Source: G963674955 sp963674955 (lineage in GTDB: Bacteria > Desulfobacterota > Desulfovibrionia > Desulfovibrionales > Desulfovibrionaceae). Taken from it: a stretch of DNA of 64,000 bases. Of the stretch, positions 25,648 through 32,921 are shown piece by piece. Below the pieces are notes generated by a model, which worked only from the letters and a program-made list of their open reading frames with translations, did not search any database and had not been told where the DNA came from. The DNA lies in NCBI GenBank assembly GCA_963674955.2, contig CAXXKR010000001.1:744001-808000 (forward strand), read 5' to 3'. Within the stretch, counting starts at the first letter, position 1; every line of letters starts with the position of its first letter. The position numbers and the translations under genes were made by a program.

Positions 25648-26343
25648 CTAACTCCTCACTATCGCGGCGACGGCGTCCCGGGCCATTTGGCCCACTGTCA
25701 CGCCGGCAAGCTCCTGGTTCCAGTACAGTTCGAATGGCGATGCGTTTCCCGCGAGTCCTTTTAGGGCCTCAAGAGCCGGAGCATGCTTCAACAACCCCAG
25801 GGCCAGACATGAGAGGCCGGAAGAGGCCGGGGAAGGATCGCTTAAAAGTTTCATGAAATCAGATGCGGCTGATTCGGCCAGATCCGGATGGGCCTGGGCC
25901 AGCCGGGCAGCGCCCCAGACCGCGCCTTCCAGCAGCAGGGGAAAGTCGATGAAATTGTCCGGTCCGTCCGCCTGGTGGATGTAGGAGAGCAGGATGGAAG
26001 AGTATTCCTCGGCCAGTTTGCGGTGACAGGCCAGGGTCTCGGCCATTGCCTCCGGTATGCCCCAGCCCACGCCGCCCGATTCCTCGTTCAGCATCCACAT
26101 CATCCTGCGAATGACCACGCGGGCGTCTTCCAGTGATTCCCCGGCCATCAGGGGCACGGCCAGTCCGAAACCGCTCACCGCACGCCATCTGACCCCCGGC
26201 GATTTGCTGAGCAGGGCGGAGAAAAGGGGGTTCAGGACCCCCTTTGCGCCTCGTTCTTTAATCAAGGAATCAATGTTGGTGCGCCAGCCGTCCGAATCGA
26301 GAGCCTCAAGAGTCTTGGATTTGGTTGAATTTTCTCTGCTCAT
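25648..26343 (-). CDS. HEAT-like repeat protein of unknown function between roo and cydA
   Basis: 231 residues from the ATG at 26343; the frame stays open upstream into roo, but only this start lies in the gap. The sequence is all helical: repeated helical pairs such as LNPLFSALLSKSPGVRWRAVSGFGLAVPLMA, GVGWGIPEAMAETLACHRKLAEEY and GLSCLALGLLKHAPALEALKGLAG suggest HEAT or Armadillo-type repeats, with no signal peptide or catalytic motif. The position between a flavodiiron O2 reductase and cydA implies a job in oxygen handling, for instance assembly or scaffolding of one of them. That is inference. Confidence 0.7.
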   Translation of the reverse strand: MSRENSTKSKTLEALDSDGWRTNIDSLIKERGAKGVLNPLFSALLSKSPGVRWRAVSGFGLAVPLMAGESLEDARVVIRRMMWMLNEESGGVGWGIPEAMAETLACHRKLAEEYSSILLSYIHQADGPDNFIDFPLLLEGAVWGAARLAQAHPDLAESAASDFMKLLSDPSPASSGLSCLALGLLKHAPALEALKGLAGNASPFELYWNQELAGVTVGQMARDAVAAIVRS

Positions 26344-26371
26344 TTGTTGGCGGCTCCATGTCCGGGCCTTG

Positions 26372-27577
26372 CTATCCGGTCCTTTTCTTGATGGCCTGGC
26401 CGATTTTTTGGCCCAGGTCGAAGCATTGGCCGTAGGTTTCGTGGGTGGGGCGGTTCTTGACCTTGACCGGTTCAACCGGCAGCTCCATCTTCATGCTCTC
26501 CAACCAGTCGGTTAGAATCTTGACGCATTCTCCGCTCCAGCCGAAGGAGCCGAAGACCGCGCCGATCTTGTTCTGGGGGCGCAGGCCTTTCATGTAGGTG
26601 AGCATTCCGGCCATGCCGGGAAGGATGCCGTTGTTGTGGGTGGGCGAGCCCACGATGACCGCGGCCGCGTCCATGACTTCGCTCATCACGTCGCTGTGAT
26701 GGTTCTGCTTCACGGACATGAGGCGCACGCTGACTTCCTCTGACTCCAGCCCGGAAGCTATGGCCTTGGCCATCTTTTCCGTGGAGTGCCACATGGTGTC
26801 AAAGACGATGACCGCCTTTCTGGTGGGTTCCTGGTTGGCGAATTTGCGGTAGGAATCAAAGGCGAACCTTACATCGTCGCCCCTGTAGATCAGCCCGTGG
26901 TCCGGGCAGAGCATGTCGATGTCCAGGTTCATCTTCTCCAGTTCGTCCAGCACGGAAATGACCTTGGAGGAGTAGGGCAGGACGATGTTGGCGTAGTAAT
27001 CTGAAAGAAGCTGTTCAAGGGTGGCCCGGCAGACCTGGTCCGCAAACCGTTCGCTGGTGGCCCAGTTCTGGCCGAAGGCGTCGCTGGTGAAGGCGATCTT
27101 GTCTTCGGGGATATAAGTCAGCATGTTGTCCGGCCAGTGGAGCATCCTGGTTTCGACGAACTGCAGGGTCTTGCCGCCGAGGGATATCTCGCTGCCCGAG
27201 GGCACGACCTCCAGGGGCCAGCCTTCGGTCTTGTAGTAGGTCTTTACGGCCCTTTCGCCCATTGGCGAAACGAATATCTTTTCGGGCTTGATCATCTCCA
27301 CCATGCGCGGCAAGGCGCCGGAGTGGTCCGGCTCGATGTGGTTGGCAACAATGTAGTCTATCTTCTCCAATTCGGTCACGTGGGCGATGTTGCAGGCCAG
27401 CGTGTCCGTGAAGTCCGCCTTGACCGTGTCGATGAGCGCGGTTTTTTCGCCGCCCTGGACCAGGAATGCGTTGTATGTGGTGCCCTTGGGCGAAAGGGAA
27501 TAGCCGTGAAAATTGCGGCAGTTCCAGTCCACCGCGCCAACGAAGTGTATGCCTTTTTTGATTTCCTGTGCTTTCAT
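26372..27577 (-). CDS. roo: Rubredoxin:oxygen oxidoreductase (flavodiiron protein)
   Basis: 401 residues. The N-terminal metallo-beta-lactamase-like domain (1-250) carries the diiron motif H-x-E-x-D-H (ANHIEPDHSG near 79-84) and further ligands (EPDHSG, RMLHWPDN, and the Asp of AFTSDAFG). The C-terminal flavodoxin domain (about 255-398; VIVFDTMWHSTEKMA binds FMN phosphate) completes it. It reduces O2 to water in the cytoplasm with electrons from rubredoxin; related enzymes also reduce NO. The rubredoxin gene lies 51 bases upstream on the same strand, as in Desulfovibrio. Confidence 0.96.
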   Translation of the reverse strand: MKAQEIKKGIHFVGAVDWNCRNFHGYSLSPKGTTYNAFLVQGGEKTALIDTVKADFTDTLACNIAHVTELEKIDYIVANHIEPDHSGALPRMVEMIKPEKIFVSPMGERAVKTYYKTEGWPLEVVPSGSEISLGGKTLQFVETRMLHWPDNMLTYIPEDKIAFTSDAFGQNWATSERFADQVCRATLEQLLSDYYANIVLPYSSKVISVLDELEKMNLDIDMLCPDHGLIYRGDDVRFAFDSYRKFANQEPTRKAVIVFDTMWHSTEKMAKAIASGLESEEVSVRLMSVKQNHHSDVMSEVMDAAAVIVGSPTHNNGILPGMAGMLTYMKGLRPQNKIGAVFGSFGWSGECVKILTDWLESMKMELPVEPVKVKNRPTHETYGQCFDLGQKIGQAIKKRTG

Positions 27578-27628
27578 CGTATAAATGCTTCCGTTTTGAT
27601 GTTTGTCTGTTCCTGTGAGGCGAGAGGT

Positions 27629-27793
27629 TTAGTCTTCCTCAAGTTCAAAGTCTTCCTTTCCGGCCCCGCAGATGGGGCAGGTCCAGTCGTCGGGCAGATC
27701 ATCGAAAGAAGTCCCGGCCGGGATTCCCGTTTCGGAATCGCCTTCGCCGGGATCGTATACATAACCGCAGACAGTGCAGATATATTTTTTCAT
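27629..27793 (-). CDS. rub: Rubredoxin
   Basis: 54 residues, beginning MKKYICTVCGYVYDPGEGD. The two C-x-x-C pairs (CTVCG near 6-9 and CPICGAGKEDF near 39-42) bind one Fe. CCGGAGAAG precedes the start; the longer open frame upstream runs into the hairpin and is not used. It donates electrons to the flavodiiron oxidase encoded immediately downstream and probably also to superoxide reductase upstream. Confidence 0.97.
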   Translation of the reverse strand: MKKYICTVCGYVYDPGEGDSETGIPAGTSFDDLPDDWTCPICGAGKEDFELEED

Positions 27794-27876
27794 TGCTTCT
27801 CCGGGTGCTTGTCCGAAGCCGTATCCTTGGGACCGTGGACAAGTCTTGCAAGAATTAGTCGTGCATGGAAGCAAGG

Positions 27877-27894
27877 CCCGCCCCGAAGGGCGGG
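27877..27894 (-). terminator. UUCG-capped hairpin between dfx and rubredoxin
   Basis: On the minus strand CCCGCCC-TTCG-GGGCGGG forms a 7-bp GC stem capped by a stable TTCG tetraloop, located 17 bases after the desulfoferrodoxin stop. There is no T-run, so partial termination or RNA stabilisation is more likely than a complete stop. Confidence 0.5.
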
Positions 27895-27910
27895 TCCTGG
27901 TCAACAGAGT

Positions 27911-28303
27911 TTAAGGGGTGCCTTTCCACAATCCGTGCAGGTTGCAGTAGGCCCTGGCAAAGACTTTCCCGCCGGAGGCCGCACAGTTGCAGAAATCCGC
28001 GACAGGCTCGTCGCCGGGAGAAAGGCGTTTGATGCAGAAGTTCTCGCCGTCGAAGAGTTCGATCCAGGTGATGTAGTGCTTGTCGGTCATGGGATGGGGC
28101 ACGGAGCCGAGCTTGACCCTGTATCCGCCTTCAATCTTCTCGATGACCGGAACATGTTTTTCCTTGGCCGCGTCAACGGTGTTCGCCTCAAGCAGGACCA
28201 TTGGCGCGCCGCAACAGACCAGTTCCCCGCCGCCGGCCTCGAAAACGGAAACGATGTTGCCACAGGCTTCGCAATGATAAATCTGATTCTTCTTGACTGC
28301 CAT
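27911..28303 (-). CDS. dfx: Desulfoferrodoxin (superoxide reductase)
   Basis: 130 residues, 2Fe type. The N-terminal desulforedoxin-like center I is present (YHCEACGN near 9-13 and ELVCCGAPM near 29-30). Center II ligands follow: His in EKHVPVI (about 49), SVPHPM (about 69), DKHYI (about 75), and Cys/His in AYCNLHG (about 116-119); the Lys of EKH is the catalytic lysine. It reduces superoxide to H2O2 without making O2. It lies 28 bases after rubrerythrin, with GGAGG before the ATG; rubredoxin follows. Confidence 0.97.
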   Translation of the reverse strand: MAVKKNQIYHCEACGNIVSVFEAGGGELVCCGAPMVLLEANTVDAAKEKHVPVIEKIEGGYRVKLGSVPHPMTDKHYITWIELFDGENFCIKRLSPGDEPVADFCNCAASGGKVFARAYCNLHGLWKGTP

Positions 28304-28331
28304 TTTATGTCCTCCGTTTTATTTAGATTCT

Positions 28332-28907
28332 TTACCAGTCCTGAACCTGGAGATGGAAATGGGCTTTTTCGTGGGCGCAGGCCGGACACTTTTCCGGAGC
28401 GCCTTCACCTTGGTGCTGGTATCCGCAATTGGCGCATTTCCAGGTTTTTTTGCTCTCGCGCTTGAAGACCCGGTTTTTTTCGATGTTTTCGATCAGCCCC
28501 CTGTAGCGGTTTTCATGAAACCGCTCGGCAACCGCGATGGACTTGAACACGGCCGCGATCTCGTTGAAGCCTTCTTCCGTGGCGATGGCCGCGAATTCAG
28601 GGTACATGACTTCCTGTTCGTGGTTTTCGCCCTGGGCCGCTTCCTGAAGGTTCTCGAGGGTGGTCCCTATCTTTCCGGCAGGGAAAGCGCCGGTGATCTC
28701 GACCTCTCCGCCCTCCAGGAACTTGAAGAGCCGTTTGGCGTGTTCCTTTTCGTGGTTTGCGGTTTCAGTGAAGATGTTTGAAATCTGAACGTAGCCTTCC
28801 TTCTTGGCCTGGCTGGCGAAGTAGGTGTAGCGGTTGCGGGCCTGGGACTCGCCGGCAAAGGCGGTGAGCAGATTCTTTTCGGTTTTGCTTCCTTTGAGCG
28901 TGGCCAT
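28332..28907 (-). CDS. rbr: Rubrerythrin (NADH/rubredoxin-linked peroxidase)
   Basis: 191 residues. A ferritin-like diiron domain (1-145; FAGESQARNRYTYFA, NHEKEHAKRLF and AVAERFHENRYRGL supply Glu and His ligands) is joined to a C-terminal rubredoxin-like FeS4 domain (CANCGYQH and CPACAHEKAHF). It removes H2O2 made by superoxide reductase. An operator-like site lies 114 bases upstream, and the perR-like gene precedes it. AAGGAGAA gives a good ribosome site. Confidence 0.97.
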   Translation of the reverse strand: MATLKGSKTEKNLLTAFAGESQARNRYTYFASQAKKEGYVQISNIFTETANHEKEHAKRLFKFLEGGEVEITGAFPAGKIGTTLENLQEAAQGENHEQEVMYPEFAAIATEEGFNEIAAVFKSIAVAERFHENRYRGLIENIEKNRVFKRESKKTWKCANCGYQHQGEGAPEKCPACAHEKAHFHLQVQDW

Positions 28908-29020
28908 TCTCGGTTCTCCTTTATGGCTTGGATGGTGATGAGCATATTGATTGCCGACAGTTTATGACATTTGACTGTCCGTGTGAACACAAAATTGAAA
29001 AAATCTTGAAACGATGAATA

Positions 29021-29035
29021 ATGATAACTGTTAGC
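29021..29035 (-). promoter_or_regulatory. PerR-like operator upstream of rubrerythrin
   Basis: ATGATAACTGTTAGC shares the core GATAA-x-T-x-TTA with two sites before the repressor gene. This resembles the A/T-rich inverted repeats bound by Fur/PerR proteins and lies between the perR stop and the rbr start. Assignment to PerR is inferred. Confidence 0.55.
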
Positions 29036-29055
29036 GACGGTGGCCAAAAAAGCCC

Positions 29056-29439
29056 CTAATCCTTGTTGACGCAGTCGGGGCAGAGACCATGATATTCGAG
29101 GTGGCAGCTTGAAATGTGGAAACCCTTTTTCTGCCCGTCGTTCAGCACGGGCGGCTCGAATTCCAGCATCAAGTCCTCGACCTTGCCACAGCACACGCAG
29201 CGCATGTGCGGATGGGGAGTGGGAGTCCCGTCGAACCTCTTTTTTCCTCCGGAATCGATTTTTAGAACGATTCCATTCTTGGAAAGAAGATCAAGGTTGC
29301 GGTAAACAGTTCCCAAACTGATGTTTGGAACTTTCTTTCTGACCATCTCGTAAAGCTCGTCAGCTGTGGGATGGCAGGTAACGCACTTTAACTCTTCAAG
29401 AATTATGTCGCGTTGTTTTGATGTCCTTTGTCCAATCAT
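29056..29439 (-). CDS. perR: Fur-family peroxide-sensing repressor (PerR-like)
   Basis: 127 residues of the Fur family: a winged-helix domain (1-80; TADELYEMVRKKVPNISLGTVYRNLDLL) and a metal-binding domain with HPHMRCVCCGKVEDL and CHLEYHGLCPDC, giving the two C-x-x-C structural zinc pairs. Fur and PerR cannot be told apart with certainty, but the location beside rubrerythrin, superoxide reductase and Roo fits PerR. Two similar operator-like sites overlap or precede its own start, suggesting autoregulation. Confidence 0.85.
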   Translation of the reverse strand: MIGQRTSKQRDIILEELKCVTCHPTADELYEMVRKKVPNISLGTVYRNLDLLSKNGIVLKIDSGGKKRFDGTPTPHPHMRCVCCGKVEDLMLEFEPPVLNDGQKKGFHISSCHLEYHGLCPDCVNKD

Positions 29440-29473
29440 AATAGTTATCCTCAGCTAAGTGATAATTATTACT
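29437..29473 (-). promoter_or_regulatory. Two PerR-like operators at the perR start
   Basis: Minus-strand site AGGATAACTATTATG (29451-29437) overlaps the ATG, and + strand GTGATAATTATTACT (29459-29473) follows 7 bases away. Both share the GATAA-x-T-x-TTA core of the site before rubrerythrin. A repressor bound here would cover the promoter or ribosome site. Confidence 0.5.
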
Positions 29474-29562
29474 AATTGGAGAAAAGGCGTTTGTCAAGCC
29501 TGCGCTTGTATTTTTTTGAATGTTTTACGGGCGGTTGCCCTTGAGTACGTTTGGGCGGAGAA

Positions 29563-30372
29563 TCAGCCCAGGGCCACGTCCAGGCTCATCATCACGGCGA
29601 AGCCGAAAATGAGCCCCATGGTGGCGATGTCGCCGTTGCCCGAGCTTTGGGATTCCGGAACCAGCTCCTCCACCACCACGAAGATCATGGCTCCTGCCGC
29701 AAAGGCCAGGGCATAGGGCAAAATGGGCCTGGCGGCCAGGACTGCGGCGGCGCCGATCACCCCGGCGATGGGCTCGACCACGCCTGAAAGCTGGCCGTAT
29801 ATGAAGGCCCTGGATCGGGTCATGCCTTCCCGGCGCAAAGGCACGGACACGGCGGTTCCTTCGGGAAAGTTCTGGATGCCGATGCCGATGGCCAGGGCTA
29901 TGGCTCCGGCCAGGGTGGCCGAGGGCAGGCCTGCGGCCACGGCCCCGAAGGCCACTCCCACGGCCAGCCCCTCCGGGATGTTGTGCAGGGTTATGGCCAT
30001 GACCAGGAGCGTGCTGCGCTTCCAGTCGGTCTTGACCCCTTCGGCCTGGCTGGTGGGCATGAACAGGTGCAGGTGGGGCAGGTACATGTCAACAAGGCGC
30101 AGGAACACCGCACCCAAAACGAAGCCCACGGCTGCCGGGGCAAAGGCCCAGGAACCAAGCCCTTCGCTCATCTCAATGGCCGGGGCCAGCAGGGACCAGT
30201 AACTGGCCGCGATCATGACCCCGCCCGCGAATCCGAGCATCACGTCCAGCACCTTGCGCGAGACGTTCTTGGTGAAAAAGACCAGGGCAGCGCCAAGGGC
30301 GGTCATACCCCAGGTGAAGAGCGTGGCCAGAAGCGCCTGAACCACGGGGTGCAAACTCACGAACCAGGTCAT
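29563..30372 (-). CDS. ZIP-family metal transporter
   Basis: 269 residues from the ATG at 30372, which has GGAG eight bases upstream. It has eight membrane segments with the ZIP signatures VMAITLHNIPEGLAVGV (segment IV) and IGIGIQNFPEGTAVSVPL (segment V), whose His, Asn and Glu bind the metal, and a His-rich loop (LPHLHLFMP). It resembles the ZupT/GufA subfamily that imports Zn, Fe or Mn. Its nearness to the peroxide regulon hints at Mn or Fe supply, but the substrate is not determined. Confidence 0.88.
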   Translation of the reverse strand: MTWFVSLHPVVQALLATLFTWGMTALGAALVFFTKNVSRKVLDVMLGFAGGVMIAASYWSLLAPAIEMSEGLGSWAFAPAAVGFVLGAVFLRLVDMYLPHLHLFMPTSQAEGVKTDWKRSTLLVMAITLHNIPEGLAVGVAFGAVAAGLPSATLAGAIALAIGIGIQNFPEGTAVSVPLRREGMTRSRAFIYGQLSGVVEPIAGVIGAAAVLAARPILPYALAFAAGAMIFVVVEELVPESQSSGNGDIATMGLIFGFAVMMSLDVALG

Positions 30373-30541
30373 GCCCGATCTCCGGGTTGAATTGAAAAGG
30401 CAAGAGCCGGGGGGGCGCGCATCTCCCCCATCGGGGCTTGACTGTGAGGCCAAGCGCTCCCGGCAGGCAGCGCGATTTTCTGATCTTTCCGGCTCTTTTG
30501 ATGTGGTTATGATAATATTCGCCAGGGACTGTCAAGGCGCG

Positions 30542-30631
30542 GGGCGGGTTGCGTATGCAGGGGTGAACCGGACATCAAGTCGGCGGCCTTTGCGCCCTGT
30601 AGGTGTTCCTCGCCCACGCGGAACTAAAATC
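30542..30631 (+). CRISPR. Possible degenerate type I-E CRISPR repeat-spacer-repeat
   Basis: A 29-base segment ending GGGGTGAACCG (30542-30570) matches the 3' half of common type I-E repeats but not the 5' half. Exactly 32 bases later a second 29-base segment (30603-30631) starts GTGTTCCTCGCCCACGCGG, matching the 5' half and the hairpin core. The 29/32 geometry is that of type I-E arrays. No cas gene or further regular repeats are present, so this would be a decayed remnant, or chance similarity. Confidence 0.35.
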
Positions 30632-30644
30632 TCAGAGACAGGTA

Positions 30645-30878
30645 TCAGGAAGCCTTGAGCGCGGCAATAGAAAGGCTGGGATTGGACGAAACCAGCGCGG
30701 CTGCTTCCTGGGAAAGAGTAGTCGCTTCCTTGCCTTCTACCGGTTCGAAGTTATCCTTTAGATCGTCAGCGGAAGGAATGGAAGGTGTCCATTCTCCCGA
30801 CTTGCGCACAAGCGAAAAATCCTTGCAGGCAACCCACACGCGGTCTGATCCGGGATCAATAGCTACGGTAAATTCCAT
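30645..30878 (-). CDS. Hypothetical small protein
   Basis: 77 residues starting MEFTVAIDPGSDRVW, with a textbook AGGAGGTGAAGAA before the ATG at 30878. There is no signal peptide or membrane segment; the composition is acidic (FEPVEGKEATTLSQEAAALV) with a mixed-structure first half. I do not recognise a family. It lies between CRISPR-repeat-like sequences and stands apart from the ZIP and Mo/W transporter genes, so it is probably monocistronic. Confidence 0.6.
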   Translation of the reverse strand: MEFTVAIDPGSDRVWVACKDFSLVRKSGEWTPSIPSADDLKDNFEPVEGKEATTLSQEAAALVSSNPSLSIAALKAS

Positions 30879-30918
30879 TTCTTCACCTCCTGAAGACACT
30901 ATATATGTTGAGAATGGA

Positions 30919-30932
30919 GAAGACTAGTCTTC
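30919..30932. promoter_or_regulatory. 14-bp perfect palindrome before the small hypothetical gene
   Basis: GAAGACTAGTCTTC is a perfect palindrome 41 bases upstream of the small gene start, where an operator would be expected. The binding protein is unknown. Confidence 0.35.
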
Positions 30933-30960
30933 GAACCATAGGTTTAAATATGTCTTGGGG

Positions 30961-30989
30961 GTGTTTCCCGCCCATGCGGGAATGAACCG
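30961..30989 (+). repeat. Isolated type I-E CRISPR-repeat-like sequence
   Basis: A 29-base sequence starting GTGTTTCCCGC and ending GCGGGAATGAACCG, with the hairpin CCCGC-CCAT-GCGGG, is very like type I-E repeats and shares 20 of 29 positions with 30603-30631. No copy occurs 61 bases on either side, so it is an orphan repeat, not an array. Confidence 0.45.
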
Positions 30990-31080
30990 GCCTCCGGCGG
31001 GTAAAGGGTCATATTGCAAAGGGGGAATGCATGATTTTTGTAGGTTCGGCTTGATGGGATTTTTTTCGGCCACACCCTTT

Positions 31081-32142
31081 TCATGCAAGTTTGACGTTGG
31101 CCGCCTTGACTCCCAGAAATGACGTGCCGTTGCGTTCCAGGTTCAGCTCGTGAAAAGAACTGGAAGTGACGACCGCCGGAATGCTCACCTCGCCGCTTCG
31201 GAAGGAGAGGTGATAAAGCACGCCTTCCTTGTAGTAGTCCTCAAGCGTGGCCTGGACGAGGTTTTGGATGGATGATTTTTCCGGGCACTTTTGAAAGACC
31301 ATGACGTTTTCCGGGCGGAGCACGACACGAACCTGTTCGCCTGCTTTTGCGTGGTCCACCGTGGCCAAGCGCATCCCCTGAATGTCCACGTTGCAGTAAC
31401 CGTTGCAGCCGGGCAGGATTGTGCCTTCATATATGGTCGCGCCCACGAAATCGGCGATGAATCGGCTGTTGGGGCGGTTGAACACGCTTTGCATGGTGTC
31501 GTGTTGCTCAAGCCGTCCGTTGCGCATGATCGCCACACGGTCGGCCAGAGCCCAGACATCGTCCATGTCGTGCGTGATGTGCAGGACGGTGACATCGCTG
31601 TCGCGCATGAGCTTGCGCAGCAGCGAACGGGTGGTTTGACGGGTTTGCGGATCAAGTGCGGACAGCGGTTCGTCCATGAGCAGCAGCCGGGGTTCGACCA
31701 CCAGTGCCCGGGCAAGGGCCGTGCGCTGCTGTTCGCCGCCGGACAGTGTGGCGGGCTTGCGGTGCAGGATGTGGCCGATGTTCAGGGATTTTGATATCTT
31801 TTGTATCTTTGTCCGTCGGTTTTCCTTGTTGCGGTCTGTTTTTTTCAGGCCGTATTCGATATTGCCGAACACGTCCTTGTGCGGGAGCAGGGCATAGTCC
31901 TGATACACGATGCCGATGCGCCGTTTCTCCGGCGGATCGTCCGTGATGTCCCGCCCGTCGAGGAAGACTCGCCCCTTTTCCGGTTGGTAGAATCCGATGA
32001 TGCATTCCAAAAGGATCGTCTTGCCCGCGCCGGTCGGTCCCATGATCGTATGGTATTCGCCGCGTCCAAGTTCGAGTGATACTCCCTTGAGGGAGAATTC
32101 GCCGAGGTTGATGTGCATGTCCTTCACGCGCAGGAAGCTCAT
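31081..32142 (-). CDS. Molybdate/tungstate ABC transporter ATP-binding protein
   Basis: 353 residues. ABC ATPase domain (1-230): Walker A GPTGAGKT (about 35-42), Q-loop YQDYALLP, signature LSGGEQQR, Walker B LLLMDEPLSALD, H-loop ITHDMDDV. The C-terminal 110 residues form a TOBE/MOP-like oxyanion-sensing region as in ModC/WtpC. The gene overlaps the permease gene by four bases. It energises import of molybdate or tungstate, needed for formate dehydrogenases and similar enzymes; which ion is preferred cannot be told. Confidence 0.85.
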   Translation of the reverse strand: MSFLRVKDMHINLGEFSLKGVSLELGRGEYHTIMGPTGAGKTILLECIIGFYQPEKGRVFLDGRDITDDPPEKRRIGIVYQDYALLPHKDVFGNIEYGLKKTDRNKENRRTKIQKISKSLNIGHILHRKPATLSGGEQQRTALARALVVEPRLLLMDEPLSALDPQTRQTTRSLLRKLMRDSDVTVLHITHDMDDVWALADRVAIMRNGRLEQHDTMQSVFNRPNSRFIADFVGATIYEGTILPGCNGYCNVDIQGMRLATVDHAKAGEQVRVVLRPENVMVFQKCPEKSSIQNLVQATLEDYYKEGVLYHLSFRSGEVSIPAVVTSSSFHELNLERNGTSFLGVKAANVKLA

Positions 32143-32921
32143 AGTTTCGCCTCGGTTTTTTCAAAGATGAAGATGGCGATGAAGGACACCGTGACGAGCA
32201 TGATTCCGCTGGTCAGGGCCATGCCCATGTTGCCGTAGGAAATGTTCAGGTACAGTGTGATGGGCAGGGTTTCCGTCTTCATGTACGAGCCGCCCGCCAG
32301 GATGAGGACCGTGCCGAAGGTGCCTATGCATCTGGCAAAGGCGATGACCGTGGAGGCAAGGATGCCGTTGCCTGCCAGCGGCAGGGTGACTTTGATGAAC
32401 GTCTCGAACTGCGTGTATCCGAGGCTTCTGGAAACGAACTCCATGCGCGGATTGATGTAGTCGAAGGTCGATTTCATGATTCGCACGGAATAGGGCAGGG
32501 CCGTGAAGAACTGGGCCGCCACCACGCCTTTCTGGGTAAACACGAAGTTCAGGCCGATGTTGCTCAGGGCTTTGCCTATGGGGGTCTTGCCGAAAAGGAG
32601 CAGCAGGCACAGGCCGAGCACCAGTTCTGGAAAAGCCACCGGGAGGTCGAGAATGGTCTTCACGATGCCCTTGCCCCAGAAATCCAGCCGGGACAGGGTA
32701 AAGCCGATGGGCAGCGCGAAGGCCATAACCAGAAAGGTGGATATGAACCCCGTCACGAGCGAGAGCCTCAGCGAGAGCCTCATTTCCTCGTTCCAGACGT
32801 TGGCCATTATGTCTTCCAGGCTGGGGACCATGAACAGGGCTCCGATGGCGCAGATCAGGAGCCCTGTGATGAGAAACGAACTGAAAAGAAGCCCGGCCTT
32901 GAACGGGCCTATTTTGAGCAT
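32139..32921 (-). CDS. Molybdate/tungstate ABC transporter permease
   Basis: 260 residues with six membrane segments and the inner-membrane permease EAA-type motif facing the ATPase (YTQFETFIKVTLPLAGNGIL near 170). It belongs to the ModB/WtpB group. Its start lies inside the end of the binding-protein gene (13-base overlap) and its end overlaps the ATPase gene, so the three are translationally coupled. Confidence 0.85.
   Translation of the reverse strand: MLKIGPFKAGLLFSSFLITGLLICAIGALFMVPSLEDIMANVWNEEMRLSLRLSLVTGFISTFLVMAFALPIGFTLSRLDFWGKGIVKTILDLPVAFPELVLGLCLLLLFGKTPIGKALSNIGLNFVFTQKGVVAAQFFTALPYSVRIMKSTFDYINPRMEFVSRSLGYTQFETFIKVTLPLAGNGILASTVIAFARCIGTFGTVLILAGGSYMKTETLPITLYLNISYGNMGMALTSGIMLVTVSFIAIFIFEKTEAKL

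Noticed and set aside
27137..28465. 442-codon + strand frame across roo, rubredoxin and desulfoferrodoxin
   Set aside because: It crosses three clear minus-strand genes and their gaps; long shadow frames are expected in G+C-rich DNA.
30373..30480. Metal-sensing riboswitch in the leader of the ZIP transporter
   Set aside because: The leader has GC-rich inverted stretches but no match to the Mn (yybP-ykoY) or NiCo riboswitch cores that I could align.
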